The notes under the pieces were generated by a model. The model ran no database searches and was not told the origin of the DNA. It was given only the letters and a program-made list of their open reading frames with translations. Positions 32,748-40,239 of a stretch of DNA of 64,000 bases are shown here, piece after piece; positions within the stretch are counted from its first letter, which is position 1, and every line of letters begins with the position of its first letter. The DNA comes from G963666535 sp963666535. Lineage in GTDB: Bacteria > Bacillota > Clostridia > Oscillospirales > Oscillospiraceae. The position numbers and the translations under genes are program-made. The stretch is from assembly GCA_963666535.1 (NCBI GenBank), contig OY762913.1, positions 930,001-994,000 of the forward strand, written 5' to 3'.

Positions 32748-33051
32748 CAGGTGAATCTTTTTGATTTAACGTAACCTTGTTTGCTGGCATATTTGTTTGG
32801 CTGGGACGCGTTTCTAAGGATATACCACAACTGCCCACTTTTTCTGCGGTATCGTTCCAACCCATAATATAAGCCGGAGTTGTGTCTAGCACTTTGGAAA
32901 TACCTTCTATTGCGTTAGATGGTATGTTTGGTATGACACCAGTCTCATACCTACTTAGGGTTTGGCGGGTTAAATTTAAAATGTTGGCTACATACTCAAG
33001 TGTATACCCTTTTTCTTTTCGTCGGCACCTTATTCGCTGCCCTTTTGTCAT
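32617..33051 (-). CDS. Phage-type XRE repressor
   Basis: A 144-aa regulator with an N-terminal helix-turn-helix ('KGYTLEYVANILNLTRQTLSRYETG') and the prophage-repressor continuation 'IPSNAIEGISKVLDTTPAYIMGWND'. The C-terminal 70 residues show no S24/LexA-type peptidase motif, so it should not self-cleave upon DNA damage. The ATG at 33051 lies 9 bases after GGAG. It diverges from a Cro-like gene across a 150-bp control region. Likely the master repressor of the tail island. Confidence 0.88.
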   Translation of the reverse strand: MTKGQRIRCRRKEKGYTLEYVANILNLTRQTLSRYETGVIPNIPSNAIEGISKVLDTTPAYIMGWNDTAEKVGSCGISLETRPSQTNMPANKVTLNQKDSPVILVNSEPSADRQYLVDTVMSAPDDTVHRLRVIVEQVLGERAQ

Positions 33052-33131
33052 AACATTCAACTCCTTTCAAGGCATTATATCTTGATGTTACGTAGAAAGC
33101 AACATTTTTTGGATTGCTGTAAAAAAATTCC

Positions 33132-33160
33132 TTGACTTGCACCAACGACTATGCTAAATT
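33132..33160 (+). promoter_or_regulatory. Rightward promoter of the Cro-like gene
   Basis: TTGACT (33132-33137), 17 bases, TAAATT (33155-33160). An imperfect GGTAC...G/CACC palindrome lies directly downstream (33162-33178) and could be an operator. Confidence 0.6.
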
Positions 33161-33202
33161 TGGTACATATGGCGCACCTGGTTGCAATGAGGAGGTGACG
33201 AA

Positions 33203-33439
33203 ATGATTGACACGAATAAACTTAAGGGAATCATTGCCGAGCGGGGAAAATCGCAAAGACAGGTTGCTCAATCCATTGGAGTATCCTCAAATACGTTCTA
33301 CTCAAAGATGAAAAGCGGAATATTTGGAAGTGATGAGATTGAGGCAATGGTCATCCTACTCAACATAGATGATCCCGGGCATATTTTTTTTGCAGATGGT
33401 GGTACGTATGTCGTACCATATGAAGGGGGCGACAAATGA
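33203..33439 (+). CDS. Cro-like helix-turn-helix protein
   Basis: A 78-aa phage-type regulator with 'IIAERGKSQRQVAQSIGVSSNTFYSKMKSGIFGSDEIEAM' (helix-turn-helix) and the ending 'DPGHIFFADGGTYVVPYEGG', seen in prophage Cro/antirepressor-like proteins. A strong GAGGAGGTG ribosome site precedes the ATG. It is the first gene of the rightward early transcript. Confidence 0.82.
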   Translation: MIDTNKLKGIIAERGKSQRQVAQSIGVSSNTFYSKMKSGIFGSDEIEAMVILLNIDDPGHIFFADGGTYVVPYEGGDK

Positions 33440-33528
33440 GAGCTGTAAGCCAAATGATAACAGTAGAGTGTTCCCAGGCATCCAAAAACCGCAAGATCCG
33501 ACAGCCTTTGGTGCACAGATTCTTCTAG
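33436..33528 (+). CDS. Possible 30-aa phage peptide
   Basis: The ATG overlaps the previous stop as ATGA, the normal phage coupling, and reads MRAVSQMITVECSQASKNRK before an early stop. It may be the intact start of a frameshifted early gene. Confidence 0.35.
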   Translation: MRAVSQMITVECSQASKNRKIRQPLVHRFF

Positions 33529-33578
33529 AAAAGAACAGGCACATCCTGCTTGAAACTGAAAATCTAAGAGAAAAAACA

Positions 33579-34382
33579 ATGAAAAATGTAGAGTTGTGCG
33601 AGAAAAGAGAACCAGTGATGCCCATAGAAAAGAAAAACTTTCGTTGTGCTCTTGAGAAATATACCAACCGGCTATCCAACAGGGAGGGAACAGGGATAAA
33701 AATACCTCTTCGCATTTTTGGGGTTAGCCCTGATACGATCGCAAGTGATAAGACGTTTCCGCGCAAATGCCGCTGCCGTGTGGAGCACGAGCACAATCGT
33801 AAATACTACATAGCGAATTTTGTGGTAAGGAGCGTGGTCATTGCAGCGTGCCTTGCGGTTGCGATGCAGGCATTGTTCACGCAGTCGGAGACAACCTGCA
33901 CACCGACGGAACCTATTACGATATATACGAATACTGCTGAGTACATAGAGCCTGTGGCGATAAAAAATAGTTCTACATATTATTACTGCATTCCGCTTGA
34001 TGCTGATCTACAAACCGCCCTCATTAAATCCTGCGCGGCACATGGCGTGCCGCTTTCGCTGGCTCTTGGCGTAATCGAGATTGAGAGTAATTTTCAGCCG
34101 GACGCAATGAGTTCGAGTGGCTGTTACGGGTTTATGCAACTCAATCCAAGGTACTTTCCATCCGGACTAACCCCGGCAGAGAACATGGAGTGCGGGCTGG
34201 AGTTTTTTGGCGCGCTACTTGAGCGGTATGGAGATACCCACATGGCGCTAGTCTGTTACAACTGCGGAGAGCAAGGGGCATACAGAAACTATTTCTCCGT
34301 CGGTGTTTACACTAGCTGCTACAGCCGGGCTGTCACAGCGGCTATGGAGCGGTGGGAGAGTTTGCTGGATGGCGAAGCATAA
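33579..34382 (+). CDS. Membrane-anchored lytic transglycosylase-like protein
   Basis: A protein of about 267 aa with a membrane segment near residues 80-98 ('VVRSVVIAACLAVAMQALF') and a C-terminal SLT domain: 'ALGVIEIESNFQPDAMSSSGCYGFMQLNP' contains the catalytic glutamate and the GxxQ motif. It would cut peptidoglycan glycan strands. The start is uncertain (33579 or 33618; ribosome sites are weak). It lies in the early region between the Cro-like and the activator genes, unlike a normal phage lysis gene. Confidence 0.8.
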   Translation: MKNVELCEKREPVMPIEKKNFRCALEKYTNRLSNREGTGIKIPLRIFGVSPDTIASDKTFPRKCRCRVEHEHNRKYYIANFVVRSVVIAACLAVAMQALFTQSETTCTPTEPITIYTNTAEYIEPVAIKNSSTYYYCIPLDADLQTALIKSCAAHGVPLSLALGVIEIESNFQPDAMSSSGCYGFMQLNPRYFPSGLTPAENMECGLEFFGALLERYGDTHMALVCYNCGEQGAYRNYFSVGVYTSCYSRAVTAAMERWESLLDGEA

Positions 34383-34585
34383 TATATGACCATTAAATTT
34401 GGCATAGTGAGCAGCGAGGAGTTTGTTTACACGCTGAAATGGAGATGGAGCATCTTTTTAGTTTTGTAAAATATCGATGGGTAGGCATGATAAATTGCCA
34501 TGGATACCAGACGGGAGCGAGAAGATTATGTGGGAGATATACGGGTGGGAGAAGTACAAAAATATGGATAGCATGGAGGACGCGA

Positions 34586-34999
34586 ATGAGTAAACCAAGA
34601 TATGACTGGTGGCCTTATGTCAAAGGGATAATCCGGCGATATCCGGCACTAAAAGAACAGTATGATGAACTACATAATCAGAGCATGACCCCAACTTATT
34701 CTGGTATGCCGCACTATAGTGGCGCATCACGTGTTGTAGAAGCGGTGGCACTCAGAGAGCTACCTAGCACAGCACAGCGCGAATATGAGGCGGTGCGGCG
34801 CGCCATCGAAATAACAGAGCGGTATAAAAACGGAAGGGATAGGCTGGCCGTTGTCAGTATGGTGTTATGGAAGCAGAGCCATACATTGGAGGGAGCCGCG
34901 CTGCTCGTGCCGTGCTCCATTGCTACAGCATGGAGATACCACGGAGATTTCATTAAGCAGGTAGCAAAAAATTACGGGTTAATGGATCTTGATAGTTAA
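34586..34999 (+). CDS. RinA/ArpU-like late transcription activator
   Basis: A 137-aa protein starting MSKPRYDWWPYVKGIIRRYP, with a basic helical N-terminus and a sigma-4-like helix-turn-helix at the end ('HTLEGAALLVPCSIATAWRYHGDFI'). This is the usual protein found just before the terminase genes in clostridial prophages, where it switches on late genes. Here it is followed not by a terminase but by a duplicated scar and tail genes. It is the best candidate for the activator of the tail modules. Confidence 0.82.
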   Translation: MSKPRYDWWPYVKGIIRRYPALKEQYDELHNQSMTPTYSGMPHYSGASRVVEAVALRELPSTAQREYEAVRRAIEITERYKNGRDRLAVVSMVLWKQSHTLEGAALLVPCSIATAWRYHGDFIKQVAKNYGLMDLDS

Positions 35000-35263
35000 G
35001 AGCCAAAAAGCCGTCGTAAACTAGTATCATCCCAGATATGAGAAAAACAGCCGCTGCCATTGGATGTATGGCAGTGCAGTAATACCGCTACTACTGCGTG
35101 GAGACGCTACGGAGGTTTTACGAGCAGGCATCAAAAAATGACGGCTTAATGGATCTTGATAGTTAAGAGCCAAAAAACAGTCGTAAACTAGTATCATGCC
35201 AGATATGACAAAAAGATCAATTTTATCCGATGGCGCGGCGGTGCAATAATACCGCGCTTCATA
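34930..35263 (+). repeat. 167-bp tandem duplication at the missing-head junction
   Basis: 34930-35096 is repeated, with divergence, as 35097-35263. Each unit holds the last ~22 codons of the activator gene, its stop, the block 'GTCGTAAACTAGTATCAT' and a short GC-rich hairpin. The second unit is non-coding. The stretch 35000-35384 has no intact gene. Confidence 0.85.
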
Positions 35264-35264
35264 C

Positions 35265-35310
35265 GTCCCTAGCTCGGTGTTTGCAGAAGGTTCGATTCCT
35301 TCCATGGGAC
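35265..35310 (+). other. 46-nt tRNA-like remnant
   Basis: GTCCC (35265) pairs with GGGAC (35306-35310) as a shortened acceptor stem, and GAAGG-TTCGATT-CCTTC (35286-35302) is a perfect T arm with a canonical T loop. The 'AGCTCGGT' part of a D arm remains, but the anticodon arm is missing. It is the relic of a phage-borne tRNA or a tRNA-mimicking element. Confidence 0.6.
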
Positions 35311-35384
35311 AATGTGGGAAGTACAACCACTGACACGACGGAAAGACGGCGCCGCGAGGAAGGTAACTGAAAAAGGGCTCGATC

Positions 35385-35660
35385 ATGAGATGTGACCAGA
35401 CGGCGCTTCCGGTATCCCGGTTCTTGCCCGCAGGCTGGAACAAGCAGGATACCGGAGCAGCACTAGGCTCAGGCGAGGTGATTTGGAACAACTTTTACGT
35501 TAGAAATCCGTACTACGAAAAAGCAATGGCCGGCAAGGAAATGAAAACCGCGGCAGGGAATCAAGCGGGCAGGATGGGAGCTGGCAACGACCGCGAAACA
35601 GGAAACTGGGTTCGTGACGCAATGGCCATAGGAGGCGGTAAATTTGGCAGAAGAATATAA
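35385..35660 (+). CDS. Uncertain 91-aa frame at the start of tail module 1
   Basis: The frame runs from the scar region into the tail-completion gene (17-bp overlap). It contains a Gly/Asn-rich end ('AGNQAGRMGAGNDRETGNW') and matches nothing I recognise. It may be the leftover 3' end of a deleted head or connector gene. No convincing ribosome site. Confidence 0.3.
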   Translation: MRCDQTALPVSRFLPAGWNKQDTGAALGSGEVIWNNFYVRNPYYEKAMAGKEMKTAAGNQAGRMGAGNDRETGNWVRDAMAIGGGKFGRRI

Positions 35661-36090
35661 AGCACTGGATGCGGCCGACACAACACAAGCAATGGTGGCT
35701 CTGCAAGAATGGATTAACGGACTTGGCATACTGCCTTCGACGTTATATCGGGAGTATTACAACGGTGTGAATACATTCTGCATCAAGTGTAATGGCGGCA
35801 TCATTACAGACGAGGACATTACGGGTGGGCTTAGTGCAGAGGGAACATTTAGCATCTACTATCTGACAAACAACACCCCCGACAGTGCGGGGCAAATTTT
35901 TAAGCCGCTGAACGATCTTGCCGCGTGGTTCCATGAAAACGGTACGACTGGCCTAGTTTTGGGCGACAGACAAACACCGAACCAAATCAAAACCATTCAG
36001 GGCCCTACCGATTTACACGGTCAGGACGACGACGGAAACACAGAAATTTTTAGCGTATTCTCATTCACTTACGACGAAGACGCAAAATAA
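35644..36090 (+). CDS. Tail completion / neck-terminator-like protein (module 1)
   Basis: A 148-aa protein starting at a TTG four bases after GGAGGCGG (MAEEYKALDAADTTQAMVAL). Its pattern ('LYREYYNGVNTFCIKCNGG', '...GTFSIYYLTN') resembles minor capsid/tail-terminator proteins that cap the head-proximal end of a siphovirus tail. It is directly followed by the tail tube gene. In a headless particle this cap would finish the tube. It is the first certain structural gene after the head-gene gap. Confidence 0.7.
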   Translation: MAEEYKALDAADTTQAMVALQEWINGLGILPSTLYREYYNGVNTFCIKCNGGIITDEDITGGLSAEGTFSIYYLTNNTPDSAGQIFKPLNDLAAWFHENGTTGLVLGDRQTPNQIKTIQGPTDLHGQDDDGNTEIFSVFSFTYDEDAK

Positions 36091-36103
36091 GGAGGAAAAA
36101 CAA

Positions 36104-36586
36104 ATGGCAGAAACCAAAATTAAACGCAGTCAAGTGGCAGCATTCCTGAACACCGGCACCAAAGCAGCCCCCGTGTGGTCGCTGATGGGAAAAGGCATCA
36201 CCGGACAGACGATTAGCTACAACCCGCAGGTAACCACCGAGACTTATATTCACGAGGACAGCGCGACCACTTCGCTGAACAGCTATCAGGTGAATATTGC
36301 AACTCCCCAGACTTGCTATGCCGGAGAAATTATCTTTGATTACATTGACGCGCTGCGCCAGTCTCGCGCAATCGGAGACGCTGCGGCAACCGAACTGTTG
36401 CTTGTGTATCTTTATACCACAACCCCCTATAAGGCGGAGAAAAATAACGTGGTGATCCAGATTGATGATTTCGGCGGGGATGGTGGTTCTCCTGTTGTGA
36501 TCAACTACACGCTGAACGCAAACGGCAACCCAGTACTCGGGACAGCTGTAGTAACCGATGGCGTTCCGGTGTTTACCGCATCTTAA
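36104..36586 (+). CDS. Major tail tube protein (module 1)
   Basis: A 160-aa tube protein starting MAETKIKRSQVAAFLNTG behind GGAGG. It has the beta-rich composition of siphovirus major tail proteins ('TTETYIHEDSATTSLNSYQV', '...PVVINYTLNANGNPVLGTAVV'). Polymers of it form the hollow, non-contractile tube. It is different in sequence from the tube protein of module 2 (46614), showing that there are two tail systems. Confidence 0.8.
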   Translation: MAETKIKRSQVAAFLNTGTKAAPVWSLMGKGITGQTISYNPQVTTETYIHEDSATTSLNSYQVNIATPQTCYAGEIIFDYIDALRQSRAIGDAAATELLLVYLYTTTPYKAEKNNVVIQIDDFGGDGGSPVVINYTLNANGNPVLGTAVVTDGVPVFTAS

Positions 36587-36637
36587 CAAATAGCGGGGGC
36601 GGCGAAAGCCGCCCCCTTCCGTAAAGGAGAATGACAA

Positions 36638-37144
36638 ATGTCAAATAGCATTCGAGTCCACTCAAACACGGAGTATGTCATTGAGGTAAACGACAATGGG
36701 GATACCATCAGTTTTGACACATCTGACATAGGCTTGACAAGTCGCCTTTATGACACCTTCGATCAGCTTGACAAGCTGGCAAGGGAATACGAAGTAAAAG
36801 CGGCTGAACTAGATGCCAGAGAAGATAAGCCGCGTTCTACCGTCGAAGTGGAACATGAGGACGGAACGATGGAGCATAAAACGCTTATTACCCAAAATCA
36901 GTATGACGGCACAAAAATGATGGACGATTATTACCGGGATGCCAGGGCTGCGTTGGATATTTTTTTGGGAGAGGGCGCATGTCAAAAAATTTTTGGAGAT
37001 AAAAACTACTACACCATGTTTGAGGATTTGACCCAACAGTTGAAGCCACATTTTGAAAAAATGGGCCTTAGCGCGCAGAAACTCAAAGCCAACGCAGTCA
37101 AAAAGCATTCGCCCAATCGAGAGACAAGGCGGACTTTAACATGA
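36638..37144 (+). CDS. Tail assembly chaperone-type protein (DUF6673-like, module 1)
   Basis: A 168-aa acidic protein between the tube and Gp15 genes, the place of gpG-type chaperones that coat the tape measure during assembly. It starts MSNSIRVHSNTEYVIEVNDN behind AAAGGAG. The DUF6673 name is from memory. Its stop overlaps the Gp15 start (ACATGA), and I see no slippery sequence there, so this module uses separate proteins and not a frameshift. Confidence 0.7.
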   Translation: MSNSIRVHSNTEYVIEVNDNGDTISFDTSDIGLTSRLYDTFDQLDKLAREYEVKAAELDAREDKPRSTVEVEHEDGTMEHKTLITQNQYDGTKMMDDYYRDARAALDIFLGEGACQKIFGDKNYYTMFEDLTQQLKPHFEKMGLSAQKLKANAVKKHSPNRETRRTLT

Positions 37145-37680
37145 ATGGCTATCCGGATCTGATCACAGTCAATGGTGTGGACTACGAAATAAATACGGAC
37201 TATCGTTATGCTCTGGCCTGCTTTGAATGCATAAACGATATAGGAATCAGCGATTATGAACGCGCTTACGGGGTCATCGGGCTTTTATACAAGGAAGAGC
37301 CGGACGATATAAGCGAAGCATTGCGGCTTGCTGTAAAATATCTGCAATGCGGAAGAGAGCCAAAACCAAGTGCCGAGAAGGCGGATATGGATTTCGAATA
37401 TGACATGCATTATATTCGGTCGAGTTTTCGGTCTGACTATTCCATTGACTTGAGTAGGACTGACATGCACTGGTGGGAGTTTTGCGAACTATTGCAGGGG
37501 TTGAGTGATGATTGTGCCTTAAATCGCGTCCGGGATCTTCGCAATTACGACCTGTCAAAAGTGAAAGATTCAAAAGCAAGGGCAAAAATCATAAGGGCGC
37601 AGGAGAATGTTGCGTTGCCAGACCGCCTCAATCAAGAGGAGCAAAGCATTGTAGATAATTTTTTCCGCAATTTAAAATAG
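37141..37680 (+). CDS. Bacteriophage Gp15 family tail protein
   Basis: A 179-aa protein with the Gp15 signature ('YRYALACFECINDIGISDYERA', 'MHWWEFCELLQGLSDD', end 'NFFRNLK'), always located just before the tape measure in siphovirus-like tails of Gram-positive phages. It is thought to act with the chaperone on the tape measure. It overlaps the upstream gene by 4 bp. Confidence 0.85.
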   Translation: MNGYPDLITVNGVDYEINTDYRYALACFECINDIGISDYERAYGVIGLLYKEEPDDISEALRLAVKYLQCGREPKPSAEKADMDFEYDMHYIRSSFRSDYSIDLSRTDMHWWEFCELLQGLSDDCALNRVRDLRNYDLSKVKDSKARAKIIRAQENVALPDRLNQEEQSIVDNFFRNLK

Positions 37681-37788
37681 GCTTACGGCTTCCTTGCTGG
37701 ATAATACCAAGCAAGGCAGACTTATAAGAAATAAATATGAAGCCGCGCTAATATAGCGTGGTTTTTCCATTTAAAAGGTGGTGATCAA

Positions 37789-39861
37789 ATGGCAGCGACA
37801 AGTGGGGGAACAATTAGGATAGAGATTAAACTTGATACAGAACCGGCAGATAAAGGGCTATCTACGTTAACGGAAAGCTTGAATAAATTTTCTTCGAAAG
37901 CGGTAGAGGCATTGCAGCAAGCGGCGACCACAGCGGTGGACCTGGGAACTCAATTTGAGGATAGCGTTGCGAAAATTTCAACGCTGACAGCGGGAAGCAC
38001 CGCAAGTATTGATTCAATCGGGGATGGCTTGCTAAAGGTATCCACAGAAACCGGTGTTGCGGCTGACGAAATGGGGGCGGCGCTTTATCAGGCGCTGGCG
38101 GCCGGTGTACCGGCCGGTGATGACATGAGCCAGGCGCTTGCCTTTTTAGAGCAGAGCGCGGAACTGGCCAAAGGCGGCTTTACCGATATGGAAACCGCCG
38201 TGGATGTCAGCACATCGGTTATGAACGATTACGGTATGTGCCTGGAAGATGTTGACGGAATCCAAAAGGTGCTGATTCAAACCCAAAACAAAGGCGGAGT
38301 AGCGGTTGACGAGTTGGCGCAAAGCTTGTCTAATGTCACGCCAACGGCAGCGGCGCTGGGCATTGGATTTGATGAGGTGGGCGCGTCAATCGCGACTATG
38401 GCGGCACAGGGCGCATCAAGTGAGGAAGCCACCGCCAGCCTGAACAGCCTGTTCGAGGAACTGTCGAATACCAGCTCAACCACAAGCGAAAGCTTGGCCG
38501 CGGCAACGGAAGCCGCGTTTGGTTCCTCGCTTTCCTTCTCGGAATTGCTGGAGAACGGGTATAACGTGTCCGATATTATGCAGTTGCTGGCGGATTATGC
38601 GGACGACACAGGCGTATCCATGGATGACTTGGTGGGCTCCCAAGAAGCAGTACAAGCGGCCCTGCAGCTGACCGGTGAGAATGCGGCAACCTATAGCGAA
38701 AACCTGGCGGCTATGAGCACGGAAACTGATGTGGTGGGGGAGTCTGCCGACAGGGTCGCATCCACCGTGAGCGAACGGTTTAACGCCATTATTAACGAGG
38801 GGGAAAACGCGCTGATCGCGTTCTACACCGAGGGGATACAGCCGGCAGCCATTGCGCTTGCCGACCTGTTCGCCTGGCTTACGGATCCGGAAAATCAAAC
38901 GGCTGCTACAATCGTCGGGATTGCTATAGGAACGCTAACAGCTGCTATTGTTGCTTTTACCATAGCACAGAATTTGGCGGCCATTGCATCAGCGGCTTTT
39001 GCAGTTGTTGCATTTGCAACTTTTCCGATTACCTTAATTATTGTAGCACTCGGGGCTTTGATTGCAATCATTTATGCTCTTGTGACGAATTGGGATGCCG
39101 TAAAAGCTGCCGCCGCTACAGCAGTAGAAGTTATCCAAGAAGTTTGGGGGAATGTTGTCGCATGGTTTACGGATACTGTGGTCACGCCGCTGGGTGCTGT
39201 TTTTGAAACCTTTAGCGCCTTTTTTGCAACGTTAAAAGAGAAGGCAGCTTCTGTATGGGAAGGCATTCAAGAGGTATGGGGCAATGTTGTCACATGGTTT
39301 ACGGATACTGTGGTCACGCCGCTGAGCGCTGTTTTTGAAACCTTTGGTGGGTTTTTCACAACGTTAAAAGACAGTATCGTTGGTATCTGGACAGAATTAA
39401 GCACGAGTATCAAAAACATTATAAATACCATGATAGGCGGCATTGAAGGATTTGCAAACGGCATTATAAACGGAGTCAACACGGTGATTGGGGCGTTGAA
39501 CTCCCTGCAAATTGATGTCCCTGATTGGATGGAAGAGCTGACCGGGATTTCCTCTTTTGGATTTTGTCTTCAGCCCTTAAGTCCGGTTGCGATTCCCCGC
39601 CTTGCGCGGGGTGCGGTGATCCCGCCAAACCGTGAGTTCTTGGCCGTGCTGGGTGATAACAGAAACGGCAGAAATTTGGAGGCACCAGAGGGGCTTATTC
39701 GTGATATCGTGAATGATGCCCTTGCAAAAAATCAATCGGCCACCAATGTAAATGTCGAATTTTCGGGAACACTTGCCCAGCTGGCCCGGGTACTAAACCC
39801 CGCCATTAAAGTCGAGCAGAGCAGGATTGGAACGAGCATGGTAAAGGTTGGTGCAGTATGA
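37789..39861 (+). CDS. Tail tape measure protein 1
   Basis: A 690-aa tape measure starting MAATSGGTIRIEIKLDTEPA behind AAGGTGG. The first half is the TP901-type tape measure core ('VSTETGVAADEMGAALYQALAAGVPAG...'). A hydrophobic block follows near residues 375-430 and then a 44-residue tandem repeat ('QEVWGNVVxWFTDTVVTPL'). The length sets the tube length; by the usual 0.15 nm per residue this suggests roughly 100 nm. It nearly equals the second tape measure (645 aa). Confidence 0.92.
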   Translation: MAATSGGTIRIEIKLDTEPADKGLSTLTESLNKFSSKAVEALQQAATTAVDLGTQFEDSVAKISTLTAGSTASIDSIGDGLLKVSTETGVAADEMGAALYQALAAGVPAGDDMSQALAFLEQSAELAKGGFTDMETAVDVSTSVMNDYGMCLEDVDGIQKVLIQTQNKGGVAVDELAQSLSNVTPTAAALGIGFDEVGASIATMAAQGASSEEATASLNSLFEELSNTSSTTSESLAAATEAAFGSSLSFSELLENGYNVSDIMQLLADYADDTGVSMDDLVGSQEAVQAALQLTGENAATYSENLAAMSTETDVVGESADRVASTVSERFNAIINEGENALIAFYTEGIQPAAIALADLFAWLTDPENQTAATIVGIAIGTLTAAIVAFTIAQNLAAIASAAFAVVAFATFPITLIIVALGALIAIIYALVTNWDAVKAAAATAVEVIQEVWGNVVAWFTDTVVTPLGAVFETFSAFFATLKEKAASVWEGIQEVWGNVVTWFTDTVVTPLSAVFETFGGFFTTLKDSIVGIWTELSTSIKNIINTMIGGIEGFANGIINGVNTVIGALNSLQIDVPDWMEELTGISSFGFCLQPLSPVAIPRLARGAVIPPNREFLAVLGDNRNGRNLEAPEGLIRDIVNDALAKNQSATNVNVEFSGTLAQLARVLNPAIKVEQSRIGTSMVKVGAV
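39133..39396 (+). repeat. Tandem 132-bp repeat inside tape measure 1
   Basis: Two adjacent copies with a period of 132 bp (44 codons) encode 'IQEVWGNVV-WFTDTVVTPL-AVFETF--FF-TLK'. They keep the reading frame, so copy number changes would alter tube length in steps of 44 residues. Confidence 0.85.
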
Positions 39862-40235
39862 GTGTATTTTCCATAGACGGGGTGACCTACCATGTTGGAG
39901 TGGTGGAAGTGTCCCGAGAGATTGACATAGTGGACAAGTATGCCACCAGAACGGAATCGGGCGTGATGAGCCGTGAAATTCTGGGCATTTACCACAACTA
40001 TTCTATGACATTTGGCGAGATCAGCGACCCGGATGAGTATGAGGCCCTGTTTCAAAAACTGGTGGAAGATCAGGATTATCACACGATCGTCGTCCCCGGC
40101 ACAACAGGCACATTTACCTATACCGCCTACATATCCGATGTGTCGGATAAACTGAAAAAGTATCGGGCAGACGGTAACCACAGATGGGGAGAACTGTCTG
40201 CCTCGTTTATCGCAAAATCTCCCGTAAGCGGGTGA
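39858..40235 (+). CDS. Distal tail protein-like (module 1)
   Basis: A 125-aa protein starting MSVFSIDGVTYHVGVVEVSR, four bases overlapping the tape measure. Placed right after the tape measure, where the distal tail (Dit) or tail-tip adaptor is encoded; shorter than typical Dit proteins. It probably joins the tube to the tip complex. Homology judged from position and beta-rich composition. Confidence 0.6.
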   Translation: MSVFSIDGVTYHVGVVEVSREIDIVDKYATRTESGVMSREILGIYHNYSMTFGEISDPDEYEALFQKLVEDQDYHTIVVPGTTGTFTYTAYISDVSDKLKKYRADGNHRWGELSASFIAKSPVSG

Positions 40236-40239
40236 TGGA

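Noticed and set aside
35265..35310. Functional tRNA gene
   Set aside because: The anticodon arm and most of the D arm are missing, so it cannot be an ordinary tRNA.
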